From the NCBI GenBank assembly GCA_020848035.1, contig JADLAX010000071.1:1-34297 (forward strand): DNA of 34,297 bases, in the 5' to 3' direction. The notes under the pieces are model-generated. The model was given only the letters and a program-made list of their open reading frames with translations, made no database searches and was not told the origin of the DNA. Of this stretch, positions 13,007 to 21,817 are shown piece after piece (position 1 is the first letter of the stretch; each line of letters opens with the position of its first letter). The stretch comes from Anaerolineae bacterium (GTDB lineage Bacteria; Chloroflexota; Anaerolineae; Promineifilales; Promineifilaceae). A program made the position numbers and the translations under genes.

Positions 13007-14818
13007 ATGATTAAGCTGCGGCGTTACTTCTTTATTTCCAGCTTCATTTCATTTATTGTCATCGCGTTGCTGCTGGGCTTTTTTGTGCGCCAGACGGTGC
13101 GTACCAACCTGGTGGAAACGGCCGAAAGCAAAAATGTCGCCCTCACCCAGGCTTTCTCCAACTTCCTCTGGCCCGCGTTTGCCCCCCTTGTGGCCGAATC
13201 GGCCACACTCACCCCGGAAGCCCTGCAACATGATGCCCGCCTTCCCGAGCTGTACCGGCTGGTTGAGGAACAGCTCAACGATCTCTCCGTGGTGAAAATC
13301 AAGGTGTATAACCTGGAGGGCATAACGGTTTTCTCCACCGAAATGGCCCAAATTGGCGACAGTCAGTTGGACAATGTTGGTTTTCTGGCAGCGCGATCAG
13401 GGGGTGTGGCCAGCGAACTGACCCACCGCGAAACGTTTAGCGCCTTCGAGCAGGAAATCTCCGACCTGGACGTGTTTTCCAGCTACGTGCCGATTTATGC
13501 CAACGGCAGCAGCGGCCCAATTGTTGGCGTGTTTGAGGTGTACGACGACGTAACGCCGTTGGTGGTGCGCACCAACCAGCTGCAATGGCTGGCCCTGGGT
13601 GTGGTGGCGGTGCTGCTGGGCCTTCTGTTTGCCTTTCTTACCCTGATTGGCCAGCGCACGTTTAACATTGTCCAGGGGCAGTACGAGGCGATCCGGCGCA
13701 ATGAGCAGATTTTGCAGGAGAGCGAGGAAAAGTACAGCAACCTCTTCCAGCAGTCGGGCGATGGCATCTTTTTGTTGGATTGGCACGGCCGTATCCACGA
13801 CGCCAACCTGCGTATTGAACAGATGCTGGGGTACGAGCGGGAGGAGCTCCTGATGATGAATATCGACCAGCTCCATCCTGAAAACGCCACCCAACAAATC
13901 CGGCAGCACACGACCCACCTGCGCCAAAAAGGTCTGGCCCAATTTGAAATTGATTTCCTCACCCGGGACGGCGATTTGCTGCCCGCCGAAGTGTCGGTGA
14001 CCATGTTTGAGCTGAACGGCGAACAGGTCCTGCAAGGCATCGTTCGCGACATTCGCGAGCGCCGCCGCCAGGAGCAGGCGCTGCGCCACGCCCGCGATGA
14101 AGCCCTGGCGGCGTCGCAGATGAAGTCGCAGCTGCTGGCCAACGTCAGCCACGATTTGCGCACGCCGCTCAACGCCATCCTGGGCTACAGCGAAATGTTG
14201 CAAGCGGGTGTCTACGGCACGCTTTCTGGCCAACAGCAGGAGGCCACGTCGCAAATCATCGACAGCACCGGCCACCTGCTGAACTTTGTCAACAACCTGC
14301 TGGACCAGGCCCACATTGAAGGCGGTCGGCTGAAGCTTAATCCACGGCCGTTTCCGCTGCTGGATCTGGTGCAAGAAGTGGAGGAATTGGTACGGGTGCT
14401 GGCCGAAGCCAAAGGATTGGCCCTGCACTGCACCATCGCCCCGGAAATGCCCACCCAAATTTACGGCGACCGTTACTGGCTGCGTCAAATTCTCACTAAC
14501 TTGTTGGGCAACGGTATAAAATTTACCGGTGAAGGATTTGTGGATTTGCAGATTTACCCATCAGGCCCGGCCGAGTGGGTGATTCAGGTGTCGGACAGCG
14601 GTGTGGGCATTGCGCCAGCGGCGCGCGAGATGGTGTTCGAGCCATTCTGGCAGGTGCCTGGCGAGAAGAAAAAGTTGGGGTCCGGTTTGGGCTTGTCGAT
14701 TGTCAGGCAGTTGGTGACTTTGATGAACGGCCGTATTGACCTGCACAGCGAAGTCGGCCAGGGCACCACGTTTGTGATCACGCTGCCCCTGCATCCCGTG
14801 GCGGAGTATGTTGGATGA
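13007..14818 (+). CDS. PAS-domain sensor histidine kinase (603 aa)
   Basis: Order of parts: TM1 at about 9-29, an extracytoplasmic sensor to about 190, TM2 at about 193-215, a PAS domain from about 239 (FQQSGDGIFLLDWHGRIHDA) to 350, HisKA with phospho-His382 in NVSHDLRTPLNAILGYSEML, and HATPase_c with N-box NLLGNGIKF, G1 DSGVGIAPA and G2 GSGLGLSIVRQL. No HAMP domain is evident; TM2 leads through a short coiled linker into PAS. All catalytic motifs are intact. The stop overlaps the response-regulator start (ATGA). The signal sensed is unknown. Confidence 0.93.
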   Translation: MIKLRRYFFISSFISFIVIALLLGFFVRQTVRTNLVETAESKNVALTQAFSNFLWPAFAPLVAESATLTPEALQHDARLPELYRLVEEQLNDLSVVKIKVYNLEGITVFSTEMAQIGDSQLDNVGFLAARSGGVASELTHRETFSAFEQEISDLDVFSSYVPIYANGSSGPIVGVFEVYDDVTPLVVRTNQLQWLALGVVAVLLGLLFAFLTLIGQRTFNIVQGQYEAIRRNEQILQESEEKYSNLFQQSGDGIFLLDWHGRIHDANLRIEQMLGYEREELLMMNIDQLHPENATQQIRQHTTHLRQKGLAQFEIDFLTRDGDLLPAEVSVTMFELNGEQVLQGIVRDIRERRRQEQALRHARDEALAASQMKSQLLANVSHDLRTPLNAILGYSEMLQAGVYGTLSGQQQEATSQIIDSTGHLLNFVNNLLDQAHIEGGRLKLNPRPFPLLDLVQEVEELVRVLAEAKGLALHCTIAPEMPTQIYGDRYWLRQILTNLLGNGIKFTGEGFVDLQIYPSGPAEWVIQVSDSGVGIAPAAREMVFEPFWQVPGEKKKLGSGLGLSIVRQLVTLMNGRIDLHSEVGQGTTFVITLPLHPVAEYVG

Positions 14819-15186
14819 ATGAACCCGTGGCTTTGATTGTGGAAGATGATGCCAAGCTGGCCGATATTTTTTCGGCGGCGGTGCGGGCGGCCAGGTTTAC
14901 AACGGTGGTGGCGGAAAACGGCCGTACCGCCCTGACCCTGCTGCAAAACCAAACCCCGGCGCTCATCGTACTCGATCTGCACCTGCCGGATATTCCCGGC
15001 ACAGAGGTGTTGAACTTCATTAAGCAGGCGGCCCACCTGGCGCAGACGGTGATAATGCTGGCCACGGCCGACGCCTGGCTGGCCGAAAGCCTGCGCCCCG
15101 AGGTCGATTTTGTCCTCATGAAACCGATCAGCTTTGCCCAACTGCGTGATTTAACTGGCCGGTTACGGCCGTCCACCCCCGCTTGA
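14815..15186 (+). CDS. Receiver-only response regulator (123 aa)
   Basis: A single CheY-like receiver domain: acidic pair in ALIVEDDAKLADIF, phospho-acceptor Asp54 in LIVLDLHLPDIPG, switch Thr84 in MLATAD and the conserved Lys103 in FVLMKPIS. There is no DNA-binding or enzymatic output domain, so it must signal by protein contact or pass phosphate onward. It overlaps the histidine kinase stop by 4 bp and is its obvious partner. The dehydrogenase gene begins 36 bp downstream with its own strong ribosome-binding site. Confidence 0.93.
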   Translation: MNEPVALIVEDDAKLADIFSAAVRAARFTTVVAENGRTALTLLQNQTPALIVLDLHLPDIPGTEVLNFIKQAAHLAQTVIMLATADAWLAESLRPEVDFVLMKPISFAQLRDLTGRLRPSTPA

Positions 15187-15222
15187 TTGGCGGCACGATA
15201 TCCCACACATCTGGAGGTTCCT

Positions 15223-15978
15223 ATGCAGCTCAACGGTAAAATTGCCCTGATCACCGGCGGTGGTTCCGGTATTGGCCGCGAAACGGCCGTTCTTTTTGCC
15301 CAACACGGTGCCAGCCTGGCCATTGCCGACCTGAACCCGCAAGGGGGGCAGGCAACGGTGCAGATGATCCGCGAGGCTGGTGGTACGGCCGTTTTCATCC
15401 AAACCGATGTTGCCCAGGCAGCCCAGGTAGAAGCCATGATACATGCCGTGGTGGCGGCATACGGCCGTCTCGATATCGCCTTCAACAACGCCGGAATCGA
15501 AGGCGCGCCCGTGCGCACCATCGACGTCACCGAAGCGGAGTTTGACCAGATCATGGCGGTGAACGCCAAAGGTGTCTGGCTCTGCCTGAAGTACGAAATC
15601 CAGCAAATGCTGCGGCAAGGCGGCGGCACCATCATCAACACCGCCTCCGTGGCCGGGCTGATGGGGGCGCACTCCATGCCCGCTTACGCCGCCAGCAAAC
15701 ACGCCGTCGTCGGGCTTACCCGCACGGCCGCAGTGGAATACGCCCGCAAAGGCATTCGCGTCAACGCCGTCTGCCCGGCCATCATCCGCACCGCCATGGT
15801 AGAGCGAGCCATCGCCCAGCTGCCCCAGCTGGAGCACGGGGCCATCCAAAACAACCCCAGCCGCCGCCTCGGCACCCCCCAAGAAGTAGCCCAGGCCGTG
15901 CTCTGGCTCGCCTCCGATGCCTCTTCCTTCACCACCGGGGCCACGCTCACGGTAGACGGTGGCCTGACAGCCCAGTGA
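15223..15978 (+). CDS. Short-chain dehydrogenase/reductase (251 aa)
   Basis: A classical SDR with the NAD(P)-binding TGGGSGIG at residues 11-18, FNNAGIEG in the middle, catalytic Ser142 in NTASVAGL and Tyr155/Lys159 in YAASK. The C-terminal FTTGATLTVDGGLTAQ is typical of the glucose-dehydrogenase/FabG-like group. Asp near the end of beta2 (LAIADLNPQG) suggests NAD(H) rather than NADP(H). The substrate cannot be told. GGAGG at 15213-15217 fixes ATG 15223; the longer frame from 15187 lacks a site. Confidence 0.93.
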   Translation: MQLNGKIALITGGGSGIGRETAVLFAQHGASLAIADLNPQGGQATVQMIREAGGTAVFIQTDVAQAAQVEAMIHAVVAAYGRLDIAFNNAGIEGAPVRTIDVTEAEFDQIMAVNAKGVWLCLKYEIQQMLRQGGGTIINTASVAGLMGAHSMPAYAASKHAVVGLTRTAAVEYARKGIRVNAVCPAIIRTAMVERAIAQLPQLEHGAIQNNPSRRLGTPQEVAQAVLWLASDASSFTTGATLTVDGGLTAQ

Positions 15979-16080
15979 TCGATTTGTGATCGCTTCCTCA
16001 CTATGCTTGTTGAGGGTGTGTTGGGAAACGGCCGTTTCCCAGCCTTGCAACCCAATCATTCAACAACTGAGCGAGGAACC

Positions 16081-18486
16081 ATGAAAAAGACGCTTGTACT
16101 TCCGGCATCGTTATTGAGCATTGCTTTTTTGGTAGCGCTGCTGCCGGGCAGTTGGCCGCGCGGCACCAACCCCCTGTACGCCGCACCTTCGGCCACCACC
16201 TGGTACGTCAACGCCACCACCGGCAACGACAGCAACCTCTGCACCTCGGCGGGCAGCCCCTGCCGCACCGTCCAGGCCGCCATCGACAAAGCCGCTGATG
16301 ACGACACCATCCAGATTGCCGCTGGCACCTACGACGAAGAGCTGGACGTCAACAAAGCCCTTACCCTTACCGGCGCTGGCCCGACCCTCACCTTCCTCGA
16401 TGGCGGCAGCAGCCACCGCGTCATGGAAACGTCCAGTTCCGGCACCATCCGCATAGAAAATCTCACCATTCAAAATGGCTTTGTCACGGGTTCCGGCGAA
16501 CGCGGTGCGGGCATCTTTAACTTCACCACGCTGGAGCTGGCGCAGGTGACGGTGCAAAACAACAACGCGGGCAACGACGGCGGCGGCGGCATCTTCAACA
16601 CCGGCGATCTCGTGGTTGAAGACAGCCAGATCATTAACAACAGCACCGAAGGCGGCGGTGGGGGCATTTATGCCTGGTCGGGCAGCACCACCACGGTCAA
16701 CAGCACTCTGCTTCAGAACAACGACGGCAGCTTCGGCGGGGCGATCTACATGTCTGGCCAGCTGGAAATCAACGACAGCACCCTTGAGGGCAACAGCTCG
16801 GCCAACGGCGGCAGCGGGCTGTACATCATTGGTGGTACGGCCGTCATCAACCGCAGTACCTTTACCGGCAACCAAACCCCCAGCGATGGCGCAGCCATCT
16901 ACAACAACCTGGCCACCGTCACCCTCACCAACGTGACCCTCAGCGGCAACACGGCCAACAGCTACAGCGCCCTGGCCAGCATCGGCGCTTCGGCGCACGC
17001 CATCGTGCGGCACAGCACCATTGCCAACAACGTCGCTACCAGCAGCGGCACGCAGTACGGCGGCATTGGCGCGATCAACGGCGGGTCGGTGACGCTGGGC
17101 CATACGCTGTTCTACAACAACGGCCAGCGCAACTGCCTGGTCGGCGGCACCTGGGTCAGCGAGGGGTACAACTTCTCCAACGATTTCCGCTGTGATTTGC
17201 ACGGCACGGGTGACCAGGAAGGCAGCGATCCCCAGCTGACCGCCCTGGGCGATTACGGCGGCCCCAGCCAAACCCATGCCCTGCTGTCCGGCAGCCCGGC
17301 CATCGACGCAGGCAACAACACCACCTGCGCCGCCAACGCCCCCACCGACCAGCGCGGCGTGGCCCGGCCGTTTGACGGCGACAACAGCGGCACAGCCACC
17401 TGTGACATCGGTGCCTACGAGGCGCGGCTCCAGTTGAGCATCAGCGACACTTCGGTGCTGGAGGGCAATTCGGGCACCACCAACATGGTTTTTACCGTGT
17501 CGTTGTCACCAGCAGGCAGCAGCCCGGTGACGGTGAACTATGCCACGGCCAACGGAACGGCCGTTGCCCCCACCGATTACCAGGCCACCAGCAACAGCCT
17601 CACCTTTACCCCCGGCCAGATCAGCAAAACAATCACCGTCACCGTCAATGGTGACACGGTTGATGAGGTAGACAAAGAGTTTACCGTTACCCTGAGCAAT
17701 CCCAGCGGTGCGGAACTGATCGATGGCAGCGCCACGGGCACCATCATCGACGACGACGGGCTGCCTGCGCTGGCCATTGGCGATATGACGATTGTTGAAG
17801 GCAACAGCGGCAGCAAGGTAGCGACCTTTGCCGTCACCCTTTCCCCGGCGCACGGGCAGGTGGTAACGGTGAATTATGCAACGGTGGCGGGAACGGCCGT
17901 TGCCCCTCAAGATTTCACCGCCACCAGCGGCCAGCTCACCTTTGCCCCCAGCGACACCAGCGAAACGATCAGCGTCACCATCCTGGGTGATTTGATCGAC
18001 GAAGGCAGCAGCGAAACGTTCACCGTCGCGCTGTCCAGCCCCACCAACGCCACCATTACCGATGGCAGCGGCGTCGGCACCATCACCGACGACGACACGG
18101 CCCAGCTCTCGCTGGGATTCAGCAATCCGCTGCTGGAAGGAGACAGCGGCAGCCAGGCGTACGTCTTCACCGTGAACCTGTCGCGCCAGACTTCCTTCCC
18201 GGTGACGGTCGATTACACCACCAGCAGCGCCTGCTGCGGCCCGCAGTTTGCCACACCCGGCGAAGATTACCAGATTAAAACCGGCACGGTCTCCTTCGCC
18301 GCTGGCGAGACGAGCAAAACGTTCCAAATTACGGTCTACGGTGATACCAAGGCGGAACAGGATGAAACGTTCAGCGTGCAAATCAGCAATGCCAACCCGG
18401 TAACAATCACCGCCAACAGCGCGGGCGGCACCATTCTGAACGACGACAATTTCAAAATCTACCTGCCGTCGATTATCAAACCGTAA
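16081..18486 (+). CDS. Secreted beta-helix and Calx-beta surface protein (801 aa)
   Basis: A signal peptide (MKKTLVLPASLLSIAFLVAL) leads to a right-handed parallel beta-helix of about residues 40-470, seen from WYVNATTGNDSNLCTSAGSP and repeated asparagine-rich turns. It closes with GSPAIDAGNNTTCAANAPTD and a DIGAYE, the usual end of such domains in bacterial surface proteins. Three Calx-beta domains follow (about 470-585, 585-690 and 690-795), each with an E-G-[ND]-S-G start and a DDD/NDDN end that binds calcium. The last residues, KIYLPSIIKP, match the short YLP-type tail common on Chloroflexota secreted proteins (my recollection). It is probably an adhesin or cell-surface filament. GAGG precedes ATG 16081. 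Confidence 0.9.
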   Translation: MKKTLVLPASLLSIAFLVALLPGSWPRGTNPLYAAPSATTWYVNATTGNDSNLCTSAGSPCRTVQAAIDKAADDDTIQIAAGTYDEELDVNKALTLTGAGPTLTFLDGGSSHRVMETSSSGTIRIENLTIQNGFVTGSGERGAGIFNFTTLELAQVTVQNNNAGNDGGGGIFNTGDLVVEDSQIINNSTEGGGGGIYAWSGSTTTVNSTLLQNNDGSFGGAIYMSGQLEINDSTLEGNSSANGGSGLYIIGGTAVINRSTFTGNQTPSDGAAIYNNLATVTLTNVTLSGNTANSYSALASIGASAHAIVRHSTIANNVATSSGTQYGGIGAINGGSVTLGHTLFYNNGQRNCLVGGTWVSEGYNFSNDFRCDLHGTGDQEGSDPQLTALGDYGGPSQTHALLSGSPAIDAGNNTTCAANAPTDQRGVARPFDGDNSGTATCDIGAYEARLQLSISDTSVLEGNSGTTNMVFTVSLSPAGSSPVTVNYATANGTAVAPTDYQATSNSLTFTPGQISKTITVTVNGDTVDEVDKEFTVTLSNPSGAELIDGSATGTIIDDDGLPALAIGDMTIVEGNSGSKVATFAVTLSPAHGQVVTVNYATVAGTAVAPQDFTATSGQLTFAPSDTSETISVTILGDLIDEGSSETFTVALSSPTNATITDGSGVGTITDDDTAQLSLGFSNPLLEGDSGSQAYVFTVNLSRQTSFPVTVDYTTSSACCGPQFATPGEDYQIKTGTVSFAAGETSKTFQITVYGDTKAEQDETFSVQISNANPVTITANSAGGTILNDDNFKIYLPSIIKP

Positions 18487-18518
18487 GCGTTTGTCAATTG
18501 ACCCCACAATCAATTGTC

Positions 18519-18673
18519 GTAGGGGCGGGACAGGCGAGCAACGCGCTTGGCCATACCCAACGCCGTTTGTCCCGCCTGTCTCGCCCCAAACGGCCGTTTC
18601 CGACAGGGCGAGACGGCGCGGAGACAAGACTCCCTGTTTAGCCCCAAACCAGGCCGCGCCGTCCCGCCCCTAC
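18519..18673. repeat. Nested inverted-repeat block in the spacer after the surface protein
   Basis: GTAGGGGCGGGAC (18519-18531) is exactly inverted at 18661-18673. Inside, a GGGGCG-GACAGGCG unit occurs in both orientations with one ACGGCCGT copy between. The 18487-18753 spacer contains no gene. Confidence 0.7.
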
Positions 18674-18711
18674 AAAATTTTGAAGGAACAATGGGGCAAC
18701 GGCCGTTTTCT

Positions 18712-18720
18712 TGCTAAAAT
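18712..18720 (+). promoter_or_regulatory. Extended -10 promoter candidate (TGCTAAAAT) for the MoxR gene
   Basis: TG-C-TAAAAT lies 34 bp before ATG 18754, followed by an AAGGAG ribosome-binding site. Confidence 0.4.
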
Positions 18721-18753
18721 AGGTCTATCACCATTCCACAGCAAGGAGACCCC

Positions 18754-19641
18754 ATGCAGATTGAATCCATCGACCAACTACAAGAAGCGCTGCGCGGACG
18801 GCATTATGTGGCCGATCGCGGGTTGGCTACGGCCGCTTACCTGGCGCTAAAGCTGCAACGGCCGCTTTTTCTCGAAGGCGAACCCGGCGTGGGCAAAACC
18901 GAAATCGCCAAAGTGATGGCTGAACTGCTGGGCACCGAGCTCATCCGCCTGCAATGTTACGAGGGGCTAGACGTGAACCAGGCGGTGTACGAATGGAACT
19001 ACACGCGGCAGATGCTGCACATCCGCCTGCTGGAGTCGCGCGGCGAGCGGGCCAGCGAGGCCGAACTGTTTGGCAAGGAATATTTGTTGGAACGGCCGCT
19101 ACTCCAGGCCATCGAGCGCAGCAAAACCCAGCGCCCCGTCCTGCTCATCGACGAAATTGACCGCAGCGACGAAGAGTTTGAAGCGTTCCTGCTGGAAATC
19201 CTCTCCGACTTTCAAATCACCATCCCGGAAATTGGCACCATCAAAGCCGTCCAGCCACCCGTGGTGGTGCTTACCTCCAACCGCACCCGCGAAGTGCACG
19301 ACGCCCTCAAGCGGCGCTGCCTCTACTACTGGATCGATTACCCCAGCTTCGAAAAAGAGTACGACATCGTCCGCGCCAAACTGCCCCACGCCGCCGAACA
19401 GCTGGCCGAACAGGTCACCTACTTCATCCAGGAGCTGCGCCAGCAAGACCTGTACAAAATCCCTGGCGTGGCCGAGACGCTGGACTGGACCGCCGCCCTC
19501 GTCGCCCTGGACGCCCAGGCGCTCAGCGTGGAAGTGGTGGAAAACACCATCGGCGTCATCCTCAAATACCAGGACGACATCGAGAAGGTCAACGGCCACA
19601 CAACGAAGCAGATTTTGGATCGCGTGAAGGCGAATGCGTAA
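18754..19641 (+). CDS. MoxR-family AAA+ ATPase, CoxD-like (295 aa)
   Basis: MoxR/CoxD group ATPase: Walker A in LEGEPGVGKTEIAKVMAELL (Lys48), Walker B in VLLIDEIDRSDEEFEAFLLE (Asp133-Glu134), sensor 1 in VVVLTSNRTREVHDALKRRC and the usual C-terminal lid. MoxR ATPases act with VWA proteins to insert cofactors or remodel enzymes; CoxD does this for CO dehydrogenase/molybdenum hydroxylases. The next gene is a matching VWA protein and an XdhC-family gene lies 2.2 kb on, which fits molybdoenzyme maturation. AAGGAG upstream fixes the start. Confidence 0.92.
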   Translation: MQIESIDQLQEALRGRHYVADRGLATAAYLALKLQRPLFLEGEPGVGKTEIAKVMAELLGTELIRLQCYEGLDVNQAVYEWNYTRQMLHIRLLESRGERASEAELFGKEYLLERPLLQAIERSKTQRPVLLIDEIDRSDEEFEAFLLEILSDFQITIPEIGTIKAVQPPVVVLTSNRTREVHDALKRRCLYYWIDYPSFEKEYDIVRAKLPHAAEQLAEQVTYFIQELRQQDLYKIPGVAETLDWTAALVALDAQALSVEVVENTIGVILKYQDDIEKVNGHTTKQILDRVKANA

Positions 19642-19720
19642 CCAACCCCCTCCCTGGCCCTCCCCCTGGCAGGGGAGGGAACTGGTTCCCTCTCCCTTGT
19701 AGGGAGAGGGCTGGGGTGAG
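19641..19720. repeat. CCCTC/GAGGG palindromic repeat
   Basis: Two hairpins lie side by side: CCCTCCCC/GGGGAGGG (19658-19679) and CCCTCTCCCT/AGGGAGAGGG (19688-19710, 3-nt loop), inside looser ACCCCC/GGGGT arms. It separates the MoxR and VWA genes. Confidence 0.75.
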
Positions 19721-19731
19721 GGTCAAATCTC

Positions 19732-20952
19732 ATGACCAACAACTACCTCCTGCACAACCTGATTTTATTCGGCCGTTTGCTGCGCACCCTGGGCATGGAT
19801 GTCAATCCGGGCCGAATGATCGACCTGGTGCATGCCCTGGAGCACGTGAACCTGGCGCGTAAGGCAGACTTTTTCTACACGGCCCGCAGCCTGCTGGTGC
19901 ACAGCCGGGACGATTTGCCCCTGTTTGAGCAGGCGTTTGAGCTGTTCTGGCGTGCCCCACGCGACAAAACGATCTTCGACGAGCTGTTTAAATTCCGCCC
20001 CGACGCGCCAAACAATAAACCGATCATCACCGCCCCGGCGCTCAAAGAGCCCGAGCCAGCCAGCAGCGACAGCGAGGACGAAGATGACGAGGTGCAGCAG
20101 GTCATCGAGGTGACGCGCACCTACAGCACCCGCGAGGTGCTGCGCCGCAAAGATTTTGGCGAGTTGACCCAGGAAGAGATGCAGGCGGTGAAACATTTTA
20201 TGGCCCAGATGGTGTGGGAATTGGGGCTGCGGCGCACCCGGCGGCAGCGGCCCGGTCGCGGCCAGCGGCTCGATTTGCGGCGCAGCCTGCGGCGCAACCT
20301 GCGCTACGGCGGTGAGCTGATCGAGTGGCCCAGCCGCCAGTTTAAGTACAAACCGCGCCCGCTCATCGTCATTGCCGATATCAGCGGCTCGATGGAGCGC
20401 TATGCCCGGCTGCTGCTGCACTTCATTTACAGCCTGGCCAAGGGGCTGGAGCAGGAAGTGGAGGCGTTTGTGTTCAGCACGCACCTCACGCGCATCACGC
20501 GGCAGCTGCGCGGCAAGGAGATCGATCGCGCCCTGGCCGAAGTATCGCGAGAGGTGACGGATTGGTCCGGCGGCACACGCATCGGCGAATCGCTGAAGAC
20601 GTTCAACTTTGACTGGGGTCGCCGGGTGCTGGGGCGCGGCGCGGTGGTGCTGCTGATCAGCGACGGTTGGGACCGGGGCGATCCGCTGCTGCTGAAGAAG
20701 GAAATCGGCCGTTTACAGCGCAGCTGCCACCGGCTGATCTGGCTCAATCCGCTGCTGGGCTCGGCCGAGTACGAACCGCTGACGCGGGGCATGCAGGCGG
20801 CGCTGCCCTACATCGACGACTTTTTGCCGGTGCACAACCTGGCCAGCCTGGAAGAGCTGGCGGCCCATTTGCAGAACCTGACGGCCGAAAAACGGCCGTC
20901 GCGCCGCCAGCAGCTCAAGTTGTCTGGGGCCGCCTTCATCAAGGATAGGTAG
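19732..20952 (+). CDS. CoxE-like VWA domain protein (406 aa)
   Basis: The C-terminal half is a von Willebrand factor A domain of the CoxE type, with the MIDAS metal site starting at Asp216 (LIVIADISGSMERYARLLLH), a later GGTRIGESLKTFNFDWGRRV and VVLLISDGWDRGD. The N-terminal half is the CoxE helical region (GRLLRTLGMDVNPGRMIDLV) with an acidic patch near residue 115-125 and an Arg-rich stretch at about 165-190. It is expected to pair with the MoxR ATPase 90 bp upstream. No signal peptide, so cytoplasmic. Confidence 0.9.
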   Translation: MTNNYLLHNLILFGRLLRTLGMDVNPGRMIDLVHALEHVNLARKADFFYTARSLLVHSRDDLPLFEQAFELFWRAPRDKTIFDELFKFRPDAPNNKPIITAPALKEPEPASSDSEDEDDEVQQVIEVTRTYSTREVLRRKDFGELTQEEMQAVKHFMAQMVWELGLRRTRRQRPGRGQRLDLRRSLRRNLRYGGELIEWPSRQFKYKPRPLIVIADISGSMERYARLLLHFIYSLAKGLEQEVEAFVFSTHLTRITRQLRGKEIDRALAEVSREVTDWSGGTRIGESLKTFNFDWGRRVLGRGAVVLLISDGWDRGDPLLLKKEIGRLQRSCHRLIWLNPLLGSAEYEPLTRGMQAALPYIDDFLPVHNLASLEELAAHLQNLTAEKRPSRRQQLKLSGAAFIKDR

Positions 20953-20955
20953 GAG

Positions 20956-21033
20956 AATGGGACGCGGATGAACGCGGATAAACGCTGATTATATTTTTTT
21001 ATCTGTGTGAATCAGTGTTCATCAGTGTCCAAA
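20956..21033. repeat. Intergenic repeat GGATGAACGCGGAT / ATCAGTGT
   Basis: Direct and inverted short blocks (cgcggatgaacgcggataaacgctgat and gtgaatcagtgttcatcagtgtcc) surround an AT-rich centre. The spacer shows no coding potential. Confidence 0.55.
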
Positions 21034-21037
21034 AATT

Positions 21038-21703
21038 ATGGCAAAAGAAACGTTTGATATTGATGTGGTGATGAAACGGGTGGCGGAGGCGGTACGGCCG
21101 TTTCCCAAAGCCGCCATGTTCGAACTCGCCGCAAAGGGGCACGACAGCCCGTTTGAGCAGCTCATCGGCTGCATCCTCTCCATCCGCACCTACGATGAAG
21201 TCTCCCTGCCCGTGTCGCTCAACCTCTTCGCCCGCGCCCGTACGCCGCAGCAGATCGCCGCGCTTGATGTGGCCGAACTTGCTGAAATCATCCGCCGCAG
21301 CTCCTTTTCCGAGCGCAAAGCCGAGCAAATCAAAGCGATCGCCCAACAGCTGGTGGCCGAGCATGGCAGCGAGCTGCCCTGCGACCGCGACCTGCTGCTT
21401 TCGTTCAGCGGCGTTGGGCCGAAGTGCGCCAATCTAGCCCTGGGCATCGCCTGCGACCAGAAGGTGATAAGCGTAGACATTCATGTGCACCGGGTTACCA
21501 ACCGCTGGGGCTACGTGGCCGAGAAGACGCCGGAAAAGACGATGGAAGCCCTGCAAGCCACACTGCCCGAAAGCTATTGGATCGAAATCAACCGGCTGTT
21601 GGTCCCTTTTGGCAAGCACATTTGCACCGCCAGCCGCCCGCACTGCGCTACCTGCCCGGTCCTGGCCATGTGCCAGCAGGTTGGCGTAACCGAACATCGC
21701 TAG
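21038..21703 (+). CDS. Endonuclease III family DNA glycosylase (221 aa)
   Basis: HhH-GPD base-excision enzyme. The helix-hairpin-helix carries Lys129 in SFSGVGPKCANLALG and catalytic Asp147 in ISVDIHVHRVTNRWG, 18 residues apart as in E. coli Nth (Lys120/Asp138). The C-terminal cysteines at 196, 203, 206 and 212 fit C-X6-C-X2-C-X5-C for the [4Fe-4S] cluster. It removes oxidised pyrimidines and nicks the abasic strand. The early SPFEQLIGCILSIRTYDEVS differs from the classical LLSAQTTD motif in having R-T-Y-D, so the substrate range could differ. Confidence 0.92.
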   Translation: MAKETFDIDVVMKRVAEAVRPFPKAAMFELAAKGHDSPFEQLIGCILSIRTYDEVSLPVSLNLFARARTPQQIAALDVAELAEIIRRSSFSERKAEQIKAIAQQLVAEHGSELPCDRDLLLSFSGVGPKCANLALGIACDQKVISVDIHVHRVTNRWGYVAEKTPEKTMEALQATLPESYWIEINRLLVPFGKHICTASRPHCATCPVLAMCQQVGVTEHR

Positions 21704-21717
21704 TGCAGATTGGCTTT

Positions 21718-21767
21718 TTTACTCTGTGCAGCTCCGTGTCATCTCGGTGTAACTCTGTGTTCCACTC
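21718..21767. repeat. CTCTGTG-type degenerate repeat in spacer
   Basis: Repeated ctctgtg / ctccgtg / tctcggtg blocks lie in the 114-bp spacer before the XdhC gene. No gene is seen. Confidence 0.45.
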
Positions 21768-21817
21768 TTTATTTTTGAACGGACGGCAATTCTTAGCCTT
21801 CAAAAACGAGGTCCAAA

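Noticed and set aside
13397..14488. Minus-strand frame of 363 aa opposite the histidine kinase
   Set aside because: No recognisable domain, and the sense frame has intact kinase motifs.
16111..17277. Minus-strand frame of 388 aa opposite the surface protein
   Set aside because: Low-complexity Val/Gly/Ala shadow of the Asn/Gly/Thr-rich beta-helix; no start signals.
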